Source of the DNA: UBA2357 sp041678045 | GTDB lineage: Bacteria > Pseudomonadota > Gammaproteobacteria > Burkholderiales > Rhodocyclaceae | Direction of reading: 5' to 3' | Assembly: GCA_041678045.1 (NCBI GenBank) | Contig: JBAYOV010000008.1 | Coordinates: forward strand, 17,823 to 81,822 | DNA: 64,000 bases | Shown: positions 49,406-58,304 of the stretch, piece after piece | Numbering within the stretch: the first letter of the stretch is position 1 | Layout: each line of letters starts with the position of its first letter | Notes under the pieces: generated by a model | Seen by the model: only the letters and a program-made list of their open reading frames with translations | Database searches by the model: none | What the model was told of the DNA's origin: nothing | Program-made: the position numbers and the translations under genes

Positions 49406-50785
49406 TCATTCTTCTTCGGCGCGTTCCTGTTCGGACGTTGCCCGCTGCGTCAGGTTCCGCACGTGCAGATGGCCATGGGCCAGCTCGATGTCCAGCAGCG
49501 CGTTGGTGGGCACGCTGGCGGCATCGCGCACGATCCGTCCGTCCCCGTCCCGGGTGATGCTGAAGCCACGGTTCAGCACGGCCTTCGGGTCGAGGTGGCG
49601 CAGGCTGTCCTGCAGGGCGTCCAGCCGGCTGGCCAGGCCTGCCAGAGTGTGGGTGGTGGCCTGACGCAGGCGGTGCTGCAGGGCGTCGATCTGTTCCTGT
49701 CGGGCGGACAGGACGGGGCGGGCATGGTGCAGTCTGAGCGCCAGCCGTTCCTGGCGGGTGCGCTGCCGTTCGAGCTGCTTGCCTGCGGCCCGTTGCAGGC
49801 GTTGCTCCAGCACCTGCAGTTCGCGGCCGGCCCGCTGCAGGCGCTCGCGCGGATGGAGCAGGCGCAGGGCGCAACGGTCCAGGCGCTGTTCCCGCCGGCT
49901 GAGTTGGTGCTCGAACGCTGCCCTGAGCAGGCGCTGCAACTGCGGCAGTCGCTGGCGCGCCTCATGGGTGGCGGCAGAGGCGAGTTCGGCGGCCATGGTG
50001 GGGGTGGTGGCGCGCTGGTCGGCAACAAAGTCGCTGATCGAGAAGTCGGTTTCGTGCCCGACCCCGGAAATCACCGGAATCGGGCAGGCCGCAATCGCTC
50101 TGGCCAATCCTTCTGCGTTGAAGGCCTGCAGGTCTTCAAGACTGCCCCCACCGCGCACCAGCAGCAACAGATCGACGCCGTCCAGGCTCGCCCGGCGGCT
50201 CACGGTGTGCACGGCCTGCGTCAGCTCTTCCGGGGCGCTCGCCCCCTGCACCGAGGCAGGGTAGAGCACCACCGGAATGTTCGGAGCGCGTCTGGACAGG
50301 CAGGCGAGCACATCCTGCAGCGCCGCCGCAGAGGGGGAGGTCACCACCGCGATGCCGGCGGGAAAGCGGGGCAGGGGGCGCTTGCGCTCGGGGGCGAAAA
50401 GGCCTTCGTGCTCCAGCTTCTGTTTCAGCAGCAGGAACGCTTCATACAGGCTGCCCTGACCGGCCCGGCTGAGCGCCTCCACCGACAACTGGAAGTCGCC
50501 GCGCACCTCGTACAGGGTCACCAGCGCCCGCACCGTCACCTGCATGCCGTTTTCCGGCCGAAAACCGAGCAACTGCGCCCGGTTGCGCCACATTGTGCAA
50601 CGCACCTGGGCGCCCGCATCCTTCAGGGTGAAATACACATGTCCCGATGCGGCCCGCACCAGGTTGGAAATCTCCCCGCTGACCTGCATCAGCGGGAGTC
50701 CGCGCTCCAGCAACAGGCGCGCCATGCGGTTGAGTTCGGTCACGCTGACCGGTCCGCTGGGCGGAAAGGTGTCGGTATCGGGCAT
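49406..50785 (-). CDS. xseA: Exodeoxyribonuclease VII large subunit
   Basis: Catalytic subunit of the single-strand exonuclease made with XseB. An N-terminal OB fold (VTELNRMARLLLERGLPLMQ) is followed by the catalytic region with FPAGIAVVTSPSAAALQDVL and VLLLVRGGGSLEDLQAF, then GVGHETDFSISDFVADQRA. A long glutamine- and arginine-rich coiled coil of about 130 residues comes next. A C-terminal segment with VLNRGFSITRDGDG ends the protein. Length is 459 residues. xseB is not adjacent. Confidence 0.95.
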   Translation of the reverse strand: MPDTDTFPPSGPVSVTELNRMARLLLERGLPLMQVSGEISNLVRAASGHVYFTLKDAGAQVRCTMWRNRAQLLGFRPENGMQVTVRALVTLYEVRGDFQLSVEALSRAGQGSLYEAFLLLKQKLEHEGLFAPERKRPLPRFPAGIAVVTSPSAAALQDVLACLSRRAPNIPVVLYPASVQGASAPEELTQAVHTVSRRASLDGVDLLLLVRGGGSLEDLQAFNAEGLARAIAACPIPVISGVGHETDFSISDFVADQRATTPTMAAELASAATHEARQRLPQLQRLLRAAFEHQLSRREQRLDRCALRLLHPRERLQRAGRELQVLEQRLQRAAGKQLERQRTRQERLALRLHHARPVLSARQEQIDALQHRLRQATTHTLAGLASRLDALQDSLRHLDPKAVLNRGFSITRDGDGRIVRDAASVPTNALLDIELAHGHLHVRNLTQRATSEQERAEEE

Positions 50786-50925
50786 GTCGGAGGTGTGGAG
50801 GGTTCAAAGGCGGACGAGCATTTTACGCATCGACGGGCGCGATGCCAGCGACGGATCGGGTGGGGGGACGCATGCAAGGTCTTTGTCCTGCTTCTGTCCG
50901 TCCTGCAGCGGGAATTCACTTGTCC

Positions 50926-50954
50926 TTGCACGGCGGCGCTGCCAGCGCTAGAGT
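50926..50954 (+). promoter_or_regulatory. Candidate promoter of the exbB-adk operon
   Basis: TTGCAC (50926-50931) and TAGAGT (50949-50954) are separated by 17 bases and match the sigma-70 consensus at three and four positions. The start would be some 25 bases before the exbB GTG. Confidence 0.4.
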
Positions 50955-50984
50955 TCGTCCTTTGTCTTCCAGGAGATTCGTCGC

Positions 50985-51593
50985 GTGTTCGCGATCATTC
51001 AGGCGTCAGGCTGGCCGATCTGGCCGTTGCTGTTTGCTTCCGTCATTGCCGTGGCATTGATCATCGAGCGTTCCATGGCCTTGCGCCGTGCGAAGATCGC
51101 GCCGCCGGGGCTGCTCCAGAACGTGCTCACCGACCTCAAGGCCAAGGGGGTGTCGAGTGCCATGATAGCCAGCGTGGCCGCCCATTCTCCGCTGGGGCGG
51201 GTGCTTGCGGCGGGGCTGCGCAATGTAAACAGCTCGCGTGAGGTGATGAAGGAGTCGATCGAGGAGGAAGGGCGCGCAGTGGCGCACGAGCTCGAACGCT
51301 ACCTCACCACGCTGGGCACGATTGCCGCCATCAGTCCGCTGCTCGGCCTGTTCGGCACCATCGTCGGCATGATCGACATCTTTGCCTCGCAGGGTGTGGG
51401 CGGGGCCAATCCGCAGATGCTCGCGCAGGGCATCTCGATTGCGCTCAACACGACTGGGCTGGGGCTGATCATCGCGATTCCCGCCACCATCTTCTGGCGC
51501 CATTTCCGCGCCCTGGTCGATGGCTTCGTCATCGAGATGGAGCAGCAGGCCGTGAAGCTGGTCGAGGTCGTCCATGGCGACCGCAAGGTCTGA
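50985..51593 (+). CDS. ExbB/TolQ-family proton channel protein
   Basis: A 202-residue inner-membrane protein with three helices: residues 10-30, about 105-130 (GTIAAISPLLGLFGTIVGMI) and about 150-170. It forms the proton channel with ExbD and energises outer-membrane transport. The GTG start has AGGAG nine bases upstream. It is followed directly by exbD and then by lpxK-kdsB-adk, a conserved betaproteobacterial order. No tonB is here, so whether it serves TonB transport, Tol or another envelope task is open. Confidence 0.9.
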   Translation: MFAIIQASGWPIWPLLFASVIAVALIIERSMALRRAKIAPPGLLQNVLTDLKAKGVSSAMIASVAAHSPLGRVLAAGLRNVNSSREVMKESIEEEGRAVAHELERYLTTLGTIAAISPLLGLFGTIVGMIDIFASQGVGGANPQMLAQGISIALNTTGLGLIIAIPATIFWRHFRALVDGFVIEMEQQAVKLVEVVHGDRKV

Positions 51594-51605
51594 GGCGGAG
51601 GCGTC

Positions 51606-52028
51606 ATGAACTTTCAGCGAGGCCGTCAGCGGGCGGAGCCGGAAGTCAATCTGATTCCGCTCATCGACGTCGTGCTGGTGATCATCATCTTCCTGATGCT
51701 CACCACCACTTTCTCCCGCATTGCGACGCTGGAGATCAACCTGCCCGAAGGTCAGGCCGAAGAGGCGCAGGCCACCGCCGACGAGATTGCGGTGGCGATC
51801 ACCGCCGCAGGCGAAATCATCGTGAATGGAGTGCTGGTCGGCTCACGCGATGTGACCGCAATCGCCGAAACGGTGGGCAAGGCGATTCCGCCCGGCAATC
51901 CCGACCCGGTGGTGGTGATCAATGCCGATGCCAAGGCCGAGCACCAGAGCGTGATCGACGTCATGCAGGCTGCCCAGCGGGTGGGCCTGTCGCATATCAC
52001 CTTCTCGATCCAGATGCCCGAGCAATGA
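51606..52028 (+). CDS. ExbD/TolR-family protein
   Basis: A 140-residue partner of the ExbB-like protein with one membrane helix near residues 18-37 and a periplasmic domain. The proton-carrying residue is Asp21 in VNLIPLIDVVLVIIIFLML. The periplasmic part contains DAKAEHQSVIDVMQAAQRVG, typical of the family. It begins 12 bases after the ExbB-like stop. Confidence 0.92.
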   Translation: MNFQRGRQRAEPEVNLIPLIDVVLVIIIFLMLTTTFSRIATLEINLPEGQAEEAQATADEIAVAITAAGEIIVNGVLVGSRDVTAIAETVGKAIPPGNPDPVVVINADAKAEHQSVIDVMQAAQRVGLSHITFSIQMPEQ

Positions 52029-52065
52029 AGCGCCCTGACCGCCTGTCCGGGTCAGGGGCGGGTGC

Positions 52066-53118
52066 GTGAAACAGCGCACCCGCCCGGTCTTCTGGGAGAC
52101 CGGCGGCTGGCCGGTTCCCGCCCTGTTGCCCGTGTCCTGCCTGTTCGGTGGCGTGTCGCGCCTGCGTGCCGCGCTGTATCGGCAGGGTGTGCTGCGTGTG
52201 TCCCGCTTGCCGGTGCCGGTCATCGTGGTGGGCAATATTGCGGTGGGGGGCAGCGGCAAAACCCCGGTGGTGAGCTGGCTGGTGGCGTGGTTGCGTGCGC
52301 ATGGCCGCACCCCCGGCATCATCAGCCGTGGCTATGGCGGACGCCTGCGCGGGCCGGTGGCGGTCGGCGCGGACGCCCGGCCGGTCGATGTGGGTGACGA
52401 ACCGGTATTGCTGGCCAGCCTGACCGGTTGCCCGGTGGTGATCGGCGCCGACCGGGTGGCGGCAGCACACCACCTCCTGCAGACCTTTCCCGAGTGCGAT
52501 GTGCTGGTGTCCGACGACGGCCTGCAGCATTACCGCCTGCCGCGCACGGTAGAGATTGCGGTGGTCGATGAATCGGTGCTGGGCAATCACCGCCTGCTGC
52601 CGGCCGGCCCCTTGCGCGAAGCGGTGTCGCGACTGGCGAGCGTGGATGTCGTCATCGCGCATGGCGAGTTGTCCGTGCGCACGCAGCGGGCGGCAGGGCA
52701 GACGCCGGTCTTCGGCATGCGGCTGGAGGGGCAGCGGTTGTATCCGGTCGTTCCTGTGAGTGCAGGGCGTTTGGAGGGTGCGGGGCAGCGGCAAGCGCGT
52801 CCCCTTCCCCTGGAGGCGCTGCGTGGTCAGCGCGTGCATGCGGTGGCCGGCATCGGTCGGCCGGCACGTTTCTTCGATGAACTGCGCGCGGCAGGGCTGG
52901 AGGTGATCGAGCATCCCTTTGCGGATCATCATGCCTTCAGTGCCGGCGATCTGCGCTTCGACGATGCGTTGCCATGCGTGATGACCAGCAAGGATGCGGT
53001 AAAATGCCGGAGTTTTGCGCCGCCCGATACTTGGGAACTGCCCGTGCGCGCCGACATTGCCGATGCGGCGGGCGAACGAATACTGGAGATACTGACGCAT
53101 GGACGCCAGACTGCTTGA
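52066..53118 (+). CDS. lpxK: Tetraacyldisaccharide 4'-kinase
   Basis: Inner-membrane-associated kinase that phosphorylates the 4' position of the lipid A precursor, making lipid IVA. The P-loop is in VGNIAVGGSGKTPVVSWL near residue 55, and SDDGLQHYRLPRTVEIAVVD near residue 150 holds catalytic residues. Length is 350 residues, starting at a GTG. It overlaps the next small gene by 20 bases. Confidence 0.94.
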   Translation: MKQRTRPVFWETGGWPVPALLPVSCLFGGVSRLRAALYRQGVLRVSRLPVPVIVVGNIAVGGSGKTPVVSWLVAWLRAHGRTPGIISRGYGGRLRGPVAVGADARPVDVGDEPVLLASLTGCPVVIGADRVAAAHHLLQTFPECDVLVSDDGLQHYRLPRTVEIAVVDESVLGNHRLLPAGPLREAVSRLASVDVVIAHGELSVRTQRAAGQTPVFGMRLEGQRLYPVVPVSAGRLEGAGQRQARPLPLEALRGQRVHAVAGIGRPARFFDELRAAGLEVIEHPFADHHAFSAGDLRFDDALPCVMTSKDAVKCRSFAPPDTWELPVRADIADAAGERILEILTHGRQTA

Positions 53119-53290
53119 GATTCTCGTATGTCCGATCTGCAAGGGGCCGCTCGATCATCTCAAGGATGAGCAGGAACTGGTCTGCAAGGCAGACCGGCTG
53201 GCCTTCCCGATCCGGGACGGCATTCCGGTGATGCTCGAAGACGAGGCCCGCGAGATGAGCGCCGAAGAAGTCGACGCCCTGCGGGCCTGA
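53099..53290 (+). CDS. Trm112/YcaR-family small protein
   Basis: A 63-residue protein starting MDARLLEILVCPICKGPL, with a CxxC pair and the AFPIRDGIPVML segment of the Trm112/YcaR (UPF0434) family. Bacterial members are of uncertain function; eukaryotic Trm112 activates methyltransferases. Overlap with lpxK and closeness to kdsB show membership of the envelope operon, the same position as ycaR in E. coli. Confidence 0.9.
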   Translation: MDARLLEILVCPICKGPLDHLKDEQELVCKADRLAFPIRDGIPVMLEDEAREMSAEEVDALRA

Positions 53291-53296
53291 CACGGG

Positions 53297-54070
53297 ATGA
53301 AGTTTCATGTCGTGATTCCCGCCCGCTACGGCTCCAGCCGCCTGCCGGGCAAGCCGCTGGCGGACATTTGCGGACAGCCGATGGTGGTGCGTGTGCTCGA
53401 ACGGGCCCAATTGTCGGGGGCTCGCTCGGTCTGGGTGGCAACCGACGACACACGGGTGCGCGATGCGGTGGAGGCGGTTGGCGGCCAGGCGATGATGACC
53501 CGGCCCGACCATGCGAGCGGCACCGACCGTCTGGCCGAAGTAGCCGAGTGCCTTGGGCTGCACGATGAGGACATCGTGGTGAACGTGCAGGGCGACGAGC
53601 CGCTGATCGACCCGGCGCTGATTCACAACGTGGCGGCAATGCTCGATGCGCATCCCGATGCAGCGGTCGCCACGGCCGCGCATCCGCTGCATGATGCGGC
53701 CGATCTGTTCAATCCCAACGTGGTGAAGGTGGTGTGCGATCGCCAGGGGCTGGCGCTGTACTTTTCCCGGGCACCGATTCCTTGGGCGCGCGATGACTTT
53801 GCCGCCACCCGCGACAGCTTGCCTCAGGGGCTGCCGGTGCTGCGTCATGTGGGCCTGTACGCCTATCGGGCCGGCTTCTTGCGCACTTACTCGCAGCTGG
53901 CGCCGTCGCCGCTGGAACAGTGGGAAGCCCTGGAGCAGTTGCGGGTGCTGTGGCATGGCGGGCGCATCGCCGTGTCTGTGATCGCCGATGCGCCTCCGGC
54001 CGGCGTGGATACGGCCGAGGATCTGGCCAGGGTGTGTGCAGAGTTTGACCGTCTGCAGAGAGTGCAGTAA
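53297..54070 (+). CDS. kdsB: 3-deoxy-manno-octulosonate cytidylyltransferase
   Basis: Activates KDO as CMP-KDO for attachment to lipid A. The nucleotide-binding start VVIPARYGSSRLPGKPL is at residues 5-21, followed by ATDD and VNVQGDEPLIDP near residue 95. Length is 257 residues. It is the second lipopolysaccharide gene of the operon after lpxK. Confidence 0.95.
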   Translation: MKFHVVIPARYGSSRLPGKPLADICGQPMVVRVLERAQLSGARSVWVATDDTRVRDAVEAVGGQAMMTRPDHASGTDRLAEVAECLGLHDEDIVVNVQGDEPLIDPALIHNVAAMLDAHPDAAVATAAHPLHDAADLFNPNVVKVVCDRQGLALYFSRAPIPWARDDFAATRDSLPQGLPVLRHVGLYAYRAGFLRTYSQLAPSPLEQWEALEQLRVLWHGGRIAVSVIADAPPAGVDTAEDLARVCAEFDRLQRVQ

Positions 54071-54136
54071 GTTTCGGAATCCTTTTTTCACATAACGACG
54101 CAGCCGCAACTGGGCGGCGCATGACTGGGAGGGTAT

Positions 54137-54790
54137 ATGCGACTGATTCTTTTGGGACCGCCGGGCGCCGGCAAGGGCACGCAGGCCAACTTCATCAAGG
54201 AGCGGTTCTCGATTCCGCAGATATCCACCGGCGACATGCTGCGCGCTGCGGTGAAGGCGGGCACGCCGCTCGGCGTCGAGGCAAAGAAGGTGATGGATGC
54301 CGGGGGTCTGGTGTCCGACGACATCATCATCGGACTGGTGAAGGATCGGCTGCAGCAGGACGACTGTGCCTCGGGCTACATGTTCGACGGCTTCCCGCGC
54401 ACCATTCCGCAGGCCGATGCGCTGAAGGATGCCAGCGTGGCGCTCGACGTGGTGCTGGAAATCGACGTGCCCGACGAGGAAATCATCGAGCGCATGAGCG
54501 GTCGCCGGGTGCACCTGGCCTCTGGCCGTACCTACCATGTCAAGTACAACCCGCCCAAGGTCGAGGGCCAGGACGATGTCACCGGGGAAGCGTTGATCCA
54601 GCGTGACGACGACTCCGAAGCCACGGTGAAGAAGCGTCTGGAGGTGTATCACGCCCAGACCAAGCCGCTGGTGGATTACTACACCCAGTGGGCCGCTTCG
54701 GGCGATGCCGCTGCGCCGCGCGTGTGCAAGATCTCGGGGCTGGGCAGCGTCGAGGAAATCACCGCCCGGGTGTTCGAAGCACTCAAGTAA
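54137..54790 (+). CDS. adk: Adenylate kinase
   Basis: Interconverts two ADP with ATP and AMP. The P-loop LGPPGAGKGTQANF is at residues 5-18. The NMP-binding part follows with STGDMLRAAV and FDGFPRTIPQADAL. The LID contains RRVHLASGRTYHVKYNPPK without zinc cysteines, the Gram-negative form. Length is 217 residues. It ends the exbB-to-adk gene run and is followed by terminators. Confidence 0.96.
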   Translation: MRLILLGPPGAGKGTQANFIKERFSIPQISTGDMLRAAVKAGTPLGVEAKKVMDAGGLVSDDIIIGLVKDRLQQDDCASGYMFDGFPRTIPQADALKDASVALDVVLEIDVPDEEIIERMSGRRVHLASGRTYHVKYNPPKVEGQDDVTGEALIQRDDDSEATVKKRLEVYHAQTKPLVDYYTQWAASGDAAAPRVCKISGLGSVEEITARVFEALK

Positions 54791-54814
54791 TCCGCTCTGA
54801 CTTACGCCTGCCCG

Positions 54815-54889
54815 GCCTGCCCGTCAGTCCGGGCAGGCGCCAGGGACGCCGAAGACCCCGTACAAGGGGGCGATCGGCGTCCCTTTACT
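54815..54889 (+). terminator. Two hairpins after adk, the second an intrinsic terminator
   Basis: GCCTGCCCG and CGGGCAGGC (54815-54838) form a nine-base stem. AGGGACGCCGA and TCGGCGTCCCT (54842-54884) form an eleven-base stem followed by a T-rich tract. The second stem loop ends some 20 bases before the phosphofructokinase start, so it could also affect that gene's leader. Confidence 0.65.
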
Positions 54890-54904
54890 TTGTGAAGACC
54901 GACG

Positions 54905-56158
54905 ATGAAGAAGACTCTGCTCTATGCGCAATCCGGTGGGGTGACTGCGGTGATCAACGCCACTGCGGCGGCGGTGATTCGCGCAGCGCGCGAGGACGCC
55001 CGGATCGGACAGGTGCTGGCTGCGCGCAACGGTATCCTGGGTGCGCTCGATGAAGACCTGATCGATACCGCAGTGCTGTCGCCGGAGGCGCTGGTGCAGC
55101 TTGCACACACACCGGGGGGCGCGTTTGGTTCGTGCCGCTTCGATCTCGACGACCCGGCACGCAACCCGGCGCAGTACGACCGCCTGTTCGACGTGTTTGC
55201 CGCACATCAGGTCGGGTTCTTCCTGTACAACGGCGGCAATGGCTCGATGGATGTGATCACCCGCCTGTCGGCCGAAGCGCGCCGGCGCGCTTATCCACTG
55301 GTGTGCGTGGGGGTGCCCAAGACGATCGACAACGATCTGATGCATACCGACTTCTCACCCGGTTTCGGCTCGGCGGCGAAGTATGTGGCCACCTCCATGC
55401 TGGAAGCGGGCCTGGACCTGCAGGCAATGGCGAGCCGGGTGGGTCGGGCCTTCGTGCTGGAAGTCATGGGGCGCAACGCAGGCTGGGTTGCCGCGGCCAC
55501 GGCACTGGCCGGGCGCGACGACCGGGAGCCGCCCCATCTGGTGCTGATGCCCGAAGTGCTGCTGGATGAACAGGCCCTGCTGCAGCGGGTGGAGGCCATC
55601 GTCAGCCGGCATGGCTTTTGTGCAATCACCGTGTCCGAAGGCATCCGCAACCTGAAGGGCGAGGCGGTGATGGAGCAGTCACGCGACAGCAAGGGGCATG
55701 TGCAATTGGGCGGGGCAGGGCAATGCATTACGCGGATGATCACCCGTCACTTTGGTTTCAAGAGCCACTGGGCGATTCCGGACTATCTGCAGCGGTCGGC
55801 CGGGCATCTGGTGTCGGCCACCGACCATACTCTGGCCGGGGCGGTGGGGCAGGCGGCTGTGCGTTTTGCGCTGGACGGGCTGGACGGCATGATGGTGTCC
55901 ATCCGCCGTCTCTCCGATCGGCCCTACCGCTGGCAGCTGGAGCCGGTGCCCTGCGCCAGTGTGGGTAACCTGGAGCGCACGCTTCCTGCTGAATTCATCC
56001 GCGAAGACGGTTTCCATGTCACCGACCGCGCTCGCGCCTTCCTGCAACCGCTGGTGGAAGGCGAGGTGCCACCCCCCTTCAGTGGCGGTCTGCCGGTGTA
56101 TTTGCGTTTCAGTTTCACGTCCCTGCCCAGGCGTCTGCCTGTCCTCCAGACGGACTGA
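54905..56158 (+). CDS. 6-phosphofructokinase, PPi-PFK-like clade
   Basis: Phosphorylates fructose-6-phosphate, or reverses the step if PPi-linked. The 417-residue protein has the phosphofructokinase core: SGGVTAVINATA near residue 10, YNGGNGSMD at residues 108-116, PKTIDND at residues 138-144, and MGRNAGWVAAATAL. Overall length and the lysine in PKTIDND fit PPi-dependent enzymes. The residue before Ser114 is Gly, which in classic enzymes goes with ATP, while PPi enzymes have Asp there. The phosphate donor is therefore uncertain. It stands alone after the adk terminators. Confidence 0.88.
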   Translation: MKKTLLYAQSGGVTAVINATAAAVIRAAREDARIGQVLAARNGILGALDEDLIDTAVLSPEALVQLAHTPGGAFGSCRFDLDDPARNPAQYDRLFDVFAAHQVGFFLYNGGNGSMDVITRLSAEARRRAYPLVCVGVPKTIDNDLMHTDFSPGFGSAAKYVATSMLEAGLDLQAMASRVGRAFVLEVMGRNAGWVAAATALAGRDDREPPHLVLMPEVLLDEQALLQRVEAIVSRHGFCAITVSEGIRNLKGEAVMEQSRDSKGHVQLGGAGQCITRMITRHFGFKSHWAIPDYLQRSAGHLVSATDHTLAGAVGQAAVRFALDGLDGMMVSIRRLSDRPYRWQLEPVPCASVGNLERTLPAEFIREDGFHVTDRARAFLQPLVEGEVPPPFSGGLPVYLRFSFTSLPRRLPVLQTD

Positions 56159-56173
56159 GCCATCTCGGGCGGT

Positions 56174-56827
56174 TCAGGGCTGACGGTGTGCGGAGGGCGC
56201 CTGTCTGGCGATCAGCTCCAGGATGACCTTGCGAAAAATGCCTGACACCAGCGCCTTGTTCAGCGAAGGATTGCGGATTGCACGCACGGTCAAGCCCTCG
56301 AACATGGTGGCGAGCAGCTCGCTCAGCGCGCGGATTTCCGCGTCGTCCGCTTCCTGACCCAATGAACGCTTGAGCGCGCGCAGCGTCGCATCCAGGCTCG
56401 CCAGACAGGCCCGGTCGGTTTGGTGTACGGTGGCGGCCACGGCCGGGTTGCGTGAGGCTTCGGCCAGAATCTCCAGCTTCAGTGCGGCGCAGTGGGGGTC
56501 GAGCTGATCGCTCACGCCGTTGTCCGCCTGATGCAGCATGGCGCTGAGCATGTCCGGCGCGCTGCGCAACTCTTCCGAAAGCTGATGCAGGTGGTCCAGG
56601 TCGCGCTCGACGATGGCCGCAATGATCGCTTCCTTGTTCTCGAAGTAGTGGTAGATGTGGCCGGCGCTCATGCCTGCCGTGCGCGAAATCTGCGCGATGC
56701 TGGCGCCATGGAAGCCGTGCGTCCGGAAGCAGTCCGCTGCAGCATCGAGAATCTGCATGCGGCGCAACTCGGAACGGGGGGACTCCTGGGGCGCGGGTGC
56801 AGCCTGCGCAGTGGGCGCTTTTACCAT
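56174..56827 (-). CDS. TetR/AcrR-family transcriptional repressor
   Basis: A 217-residue regulator with an N-terminal TetR helix-turn-helix: LDAAADCFRTHGFHGASIAQ near residue 27, then GMSAGHIYHYFENKEAIIAA. A helical ligand domain of about 140 residues follows. It is divergent from the three-gene RND efflux operon, the standard position of a local repressor that releases DNA when it binds a substrate of the pump. Two operator-like repeats lie in the shared intergenic region. The inducer is unknown. Confidence 0.9.
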   Translation of the reverse strand: MVKAPTAQAAPAPQESPRSELRRMQILDAAADCFRTHGFHGASIAQISRTAGMSAGHIYHYFENKEAIIAAIVERDLDHLHQLSEELRSAPDMLSAMLHQADNGVSDQLDPHCAALKLEILAEASRNPAVAATVHQTDRACLASLDATLRALKRSLGQEADDAEIRALSELLATMFEGLTVRAIRNPSLNKALVSGIFRKVILELIARQAPSAHRQP

Positions 56828-56896
56828 CGGACGGTGCTCTCCGGAAGAGGAAAAGAAAGGGCAGAAAATGACAAATGTATGATTCCGTTCGGTTTT

Positions 56897-56902
56897 TTGA
56901 CA
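56897..56902 (+). promoter_or_regulatory. Candidate -35 element of the RND operon
   Basis: A perfect TTGACA precedes the operator-like repeats. The A/T-rich run AAATAAAT (56922-56929) is 19 bases or more downstream, so the -10 element and spacing are not clear. Confidence 0.35.
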
Positions 56903-56937
56903 GCTGACCGGAGCCGGTTCGAAATAAATGCTAGCAT

Positions 56938-56973
56938 AGAATGAACGTTCAAACTAGAATGATCGCTCTAAAC
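56938..56973. promoter_or_regulatory. Tandem operator-like repeats between tetR and the RND operon
   Basis: Two related 17-base units stand 18 bases apart. The first (56938-56954) holds the perfect palindrome TGAACGTTCA (56942-56951). The second (56956-56973) holds the weaker TGATCGCTCT. They differ at four of 17 positions. Location and symmetry fit a TetR-type repressor that binds as two dimers, controlling both directions. Confidence 0.55.
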
Positions 56974-57076
56974 CTGAGCAGCCACGAACCCGCGTACGCC
57001 GCATGACGGCCTGCGCGGGAGCTTTTCGTGTGCACTGAAGATATTTCACGGGATCAAGAATACAAGGACTGCCCCA

Positions 57077-58291
57077 ATGAAACATTGCATCCACATCAAT
57101 CCGGCAATGCAGCAAGCCACTCCGTTTGCTGACCGAGCGGGCGGAGTGAAGCATCTGGCGTTGGCGCTGTTGGCCAGCCTGACGCTGCTGGCCTGCACGC
57201 AGGAACAGGGGCCGGCAGCAGGGGGCGCGCAGCAGCAGGCACCGGCTCCGGTGGTGAGCGTGATCGTGACCGAGGCCGTCGATGTCCCCGTGGTCACCGA
57301 ACTGCCCGGGCGTACGGCGGCCTCGCTGGTGGCCGAGGTTCGACCGCAGGTGACCGGCATCATTGAGCGGCGCGCCTTCGAGGAAGGCACCGAGGTGAAG
57401 GCGGGCGACCTGCTGTACCAGATCGATCCGGCCACCTACAAGGCGGCATTCGACAGCGCCCGTGCCTCGCTGGCGCGCGCCGAGGCGAATGCCGCATCGG
57501 CCCGTCTCACTGCCCGACGCTATGAAGGGTTGGCCAAGATCGACGCGGTCAGCCAGCAGGCCAGGGATGACGCCAGTGCCGCTCTGAGCCTGGCCGAAGC
57601 CGATGTGGCTGCGGCCAAGGCGGCACTGGAGCGCGCGCGCATCGATGTGGCCTACACCAAGCTCACTGCGCCGATTGGCGGGCGCATCGGCCGCTCCACG
57701 GTGACGGCCGGGGCGCTGGTGACAGCCAACCAGGCCAATGCGCTGGCCACCATCCAGCAGCTCGACCCGATTTATGTGGACCTCACCCAGTCGAGCGCCG
57801 AACTGCTGCGCCTGCGCCGCGACCTTGAAGCCGGTCGCATCATGCGTACCGACGAAGGTGAGGTGGCGGTGAGACTGGTGCTGGAGGATGGCAGCGAATA
57901 CCGTGAAACCGGTCGGCTGGAGTTCTCGGAAGTGGCGGTCGACACCCTCACCGGCAGCGTGACCCTGCGTGCGCTGTTTCCGAACCCGTCCGGCGAGTTG
58001 CTGCCCGGCATGTATGTGCGGGCGCGCATCCAGCAGGGGGTGAAGTCCGATGTGTTCCTGCTGCCGCATGCGGCGCTCGGGCGCGACCCGCGTGGCAATG
58101 CCTACGTGATGGTTGTCACGCCGGAGGGCCTGGCCGAGTCGCGCATCGTGCGCGCAGACCGTTCTATGGGTGAGCACTGGGTGATCACCGAAGGGCTGAA
58201 GCCGGGTGAGCAGGTGATTGTCGAGGGGCTGCAGCGCGTGCGCCCCGGTGCCCCGGCCCAGGCTGAAGCGATGAAGCCGGCCGAAGGCTGA
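57077..58291 (+). CDS. RND efflux periplasmic adaptor lipoprotein (AcrA/MexA family)
   Basis: Joins the inner-membrane pump to the outer-membrane channel. The 404-residue precursor has a signal sequence with lipobox LTLLAC (lipidated cysteine near residue 40). AcrA-type domains follow: RPQVTGIIERRAFEEGT, EVKAGDLLYQIDPATY, a helical hairpin near residues 130-190, then TKLTAPIGGRIGRS and LFPNPSGELLPGMYVRA. AAGGA lies before the ATG at 57077. It is the first gene of the pump operon. Confidence 0.94.
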   Translation: MKHCIHINPAMQQATPFADRAGGVKHLALALLASLTLLACTQEQGPAAGGAQQQAPAPVVSVIVTEAVDVPVVTELPGRTAASLVAEVRPQVTGIIERRAFEEGTEVKAGDLLYQIDPATYKAAFDSARASLARAEANAASARLTARRYEGLAKIDAVSQQARDDASAALSLAEADVAAAKAALERARIDVAYTKLTAPIGGRIGRSTVTAGALVTANQANALATIQQLDPIYVDLTQSSAELLRLRRDLEAGRIMRTDEGEVAVRLVLEDGSEYRETGRLEFSEVAVDTLTGSVTLRALFPNPSGELLPGMYVRARIQQGVKSDVFLLPHAALGRDPRGNAYVMVVTPEGLAESRIVRADRSMGEHWVITEGLKPGEQVIVEGLQRVRPGAPAQAEAMKPAEG

Positions 58292-58304
58292 GGAGGCGGG
58301 GAAC

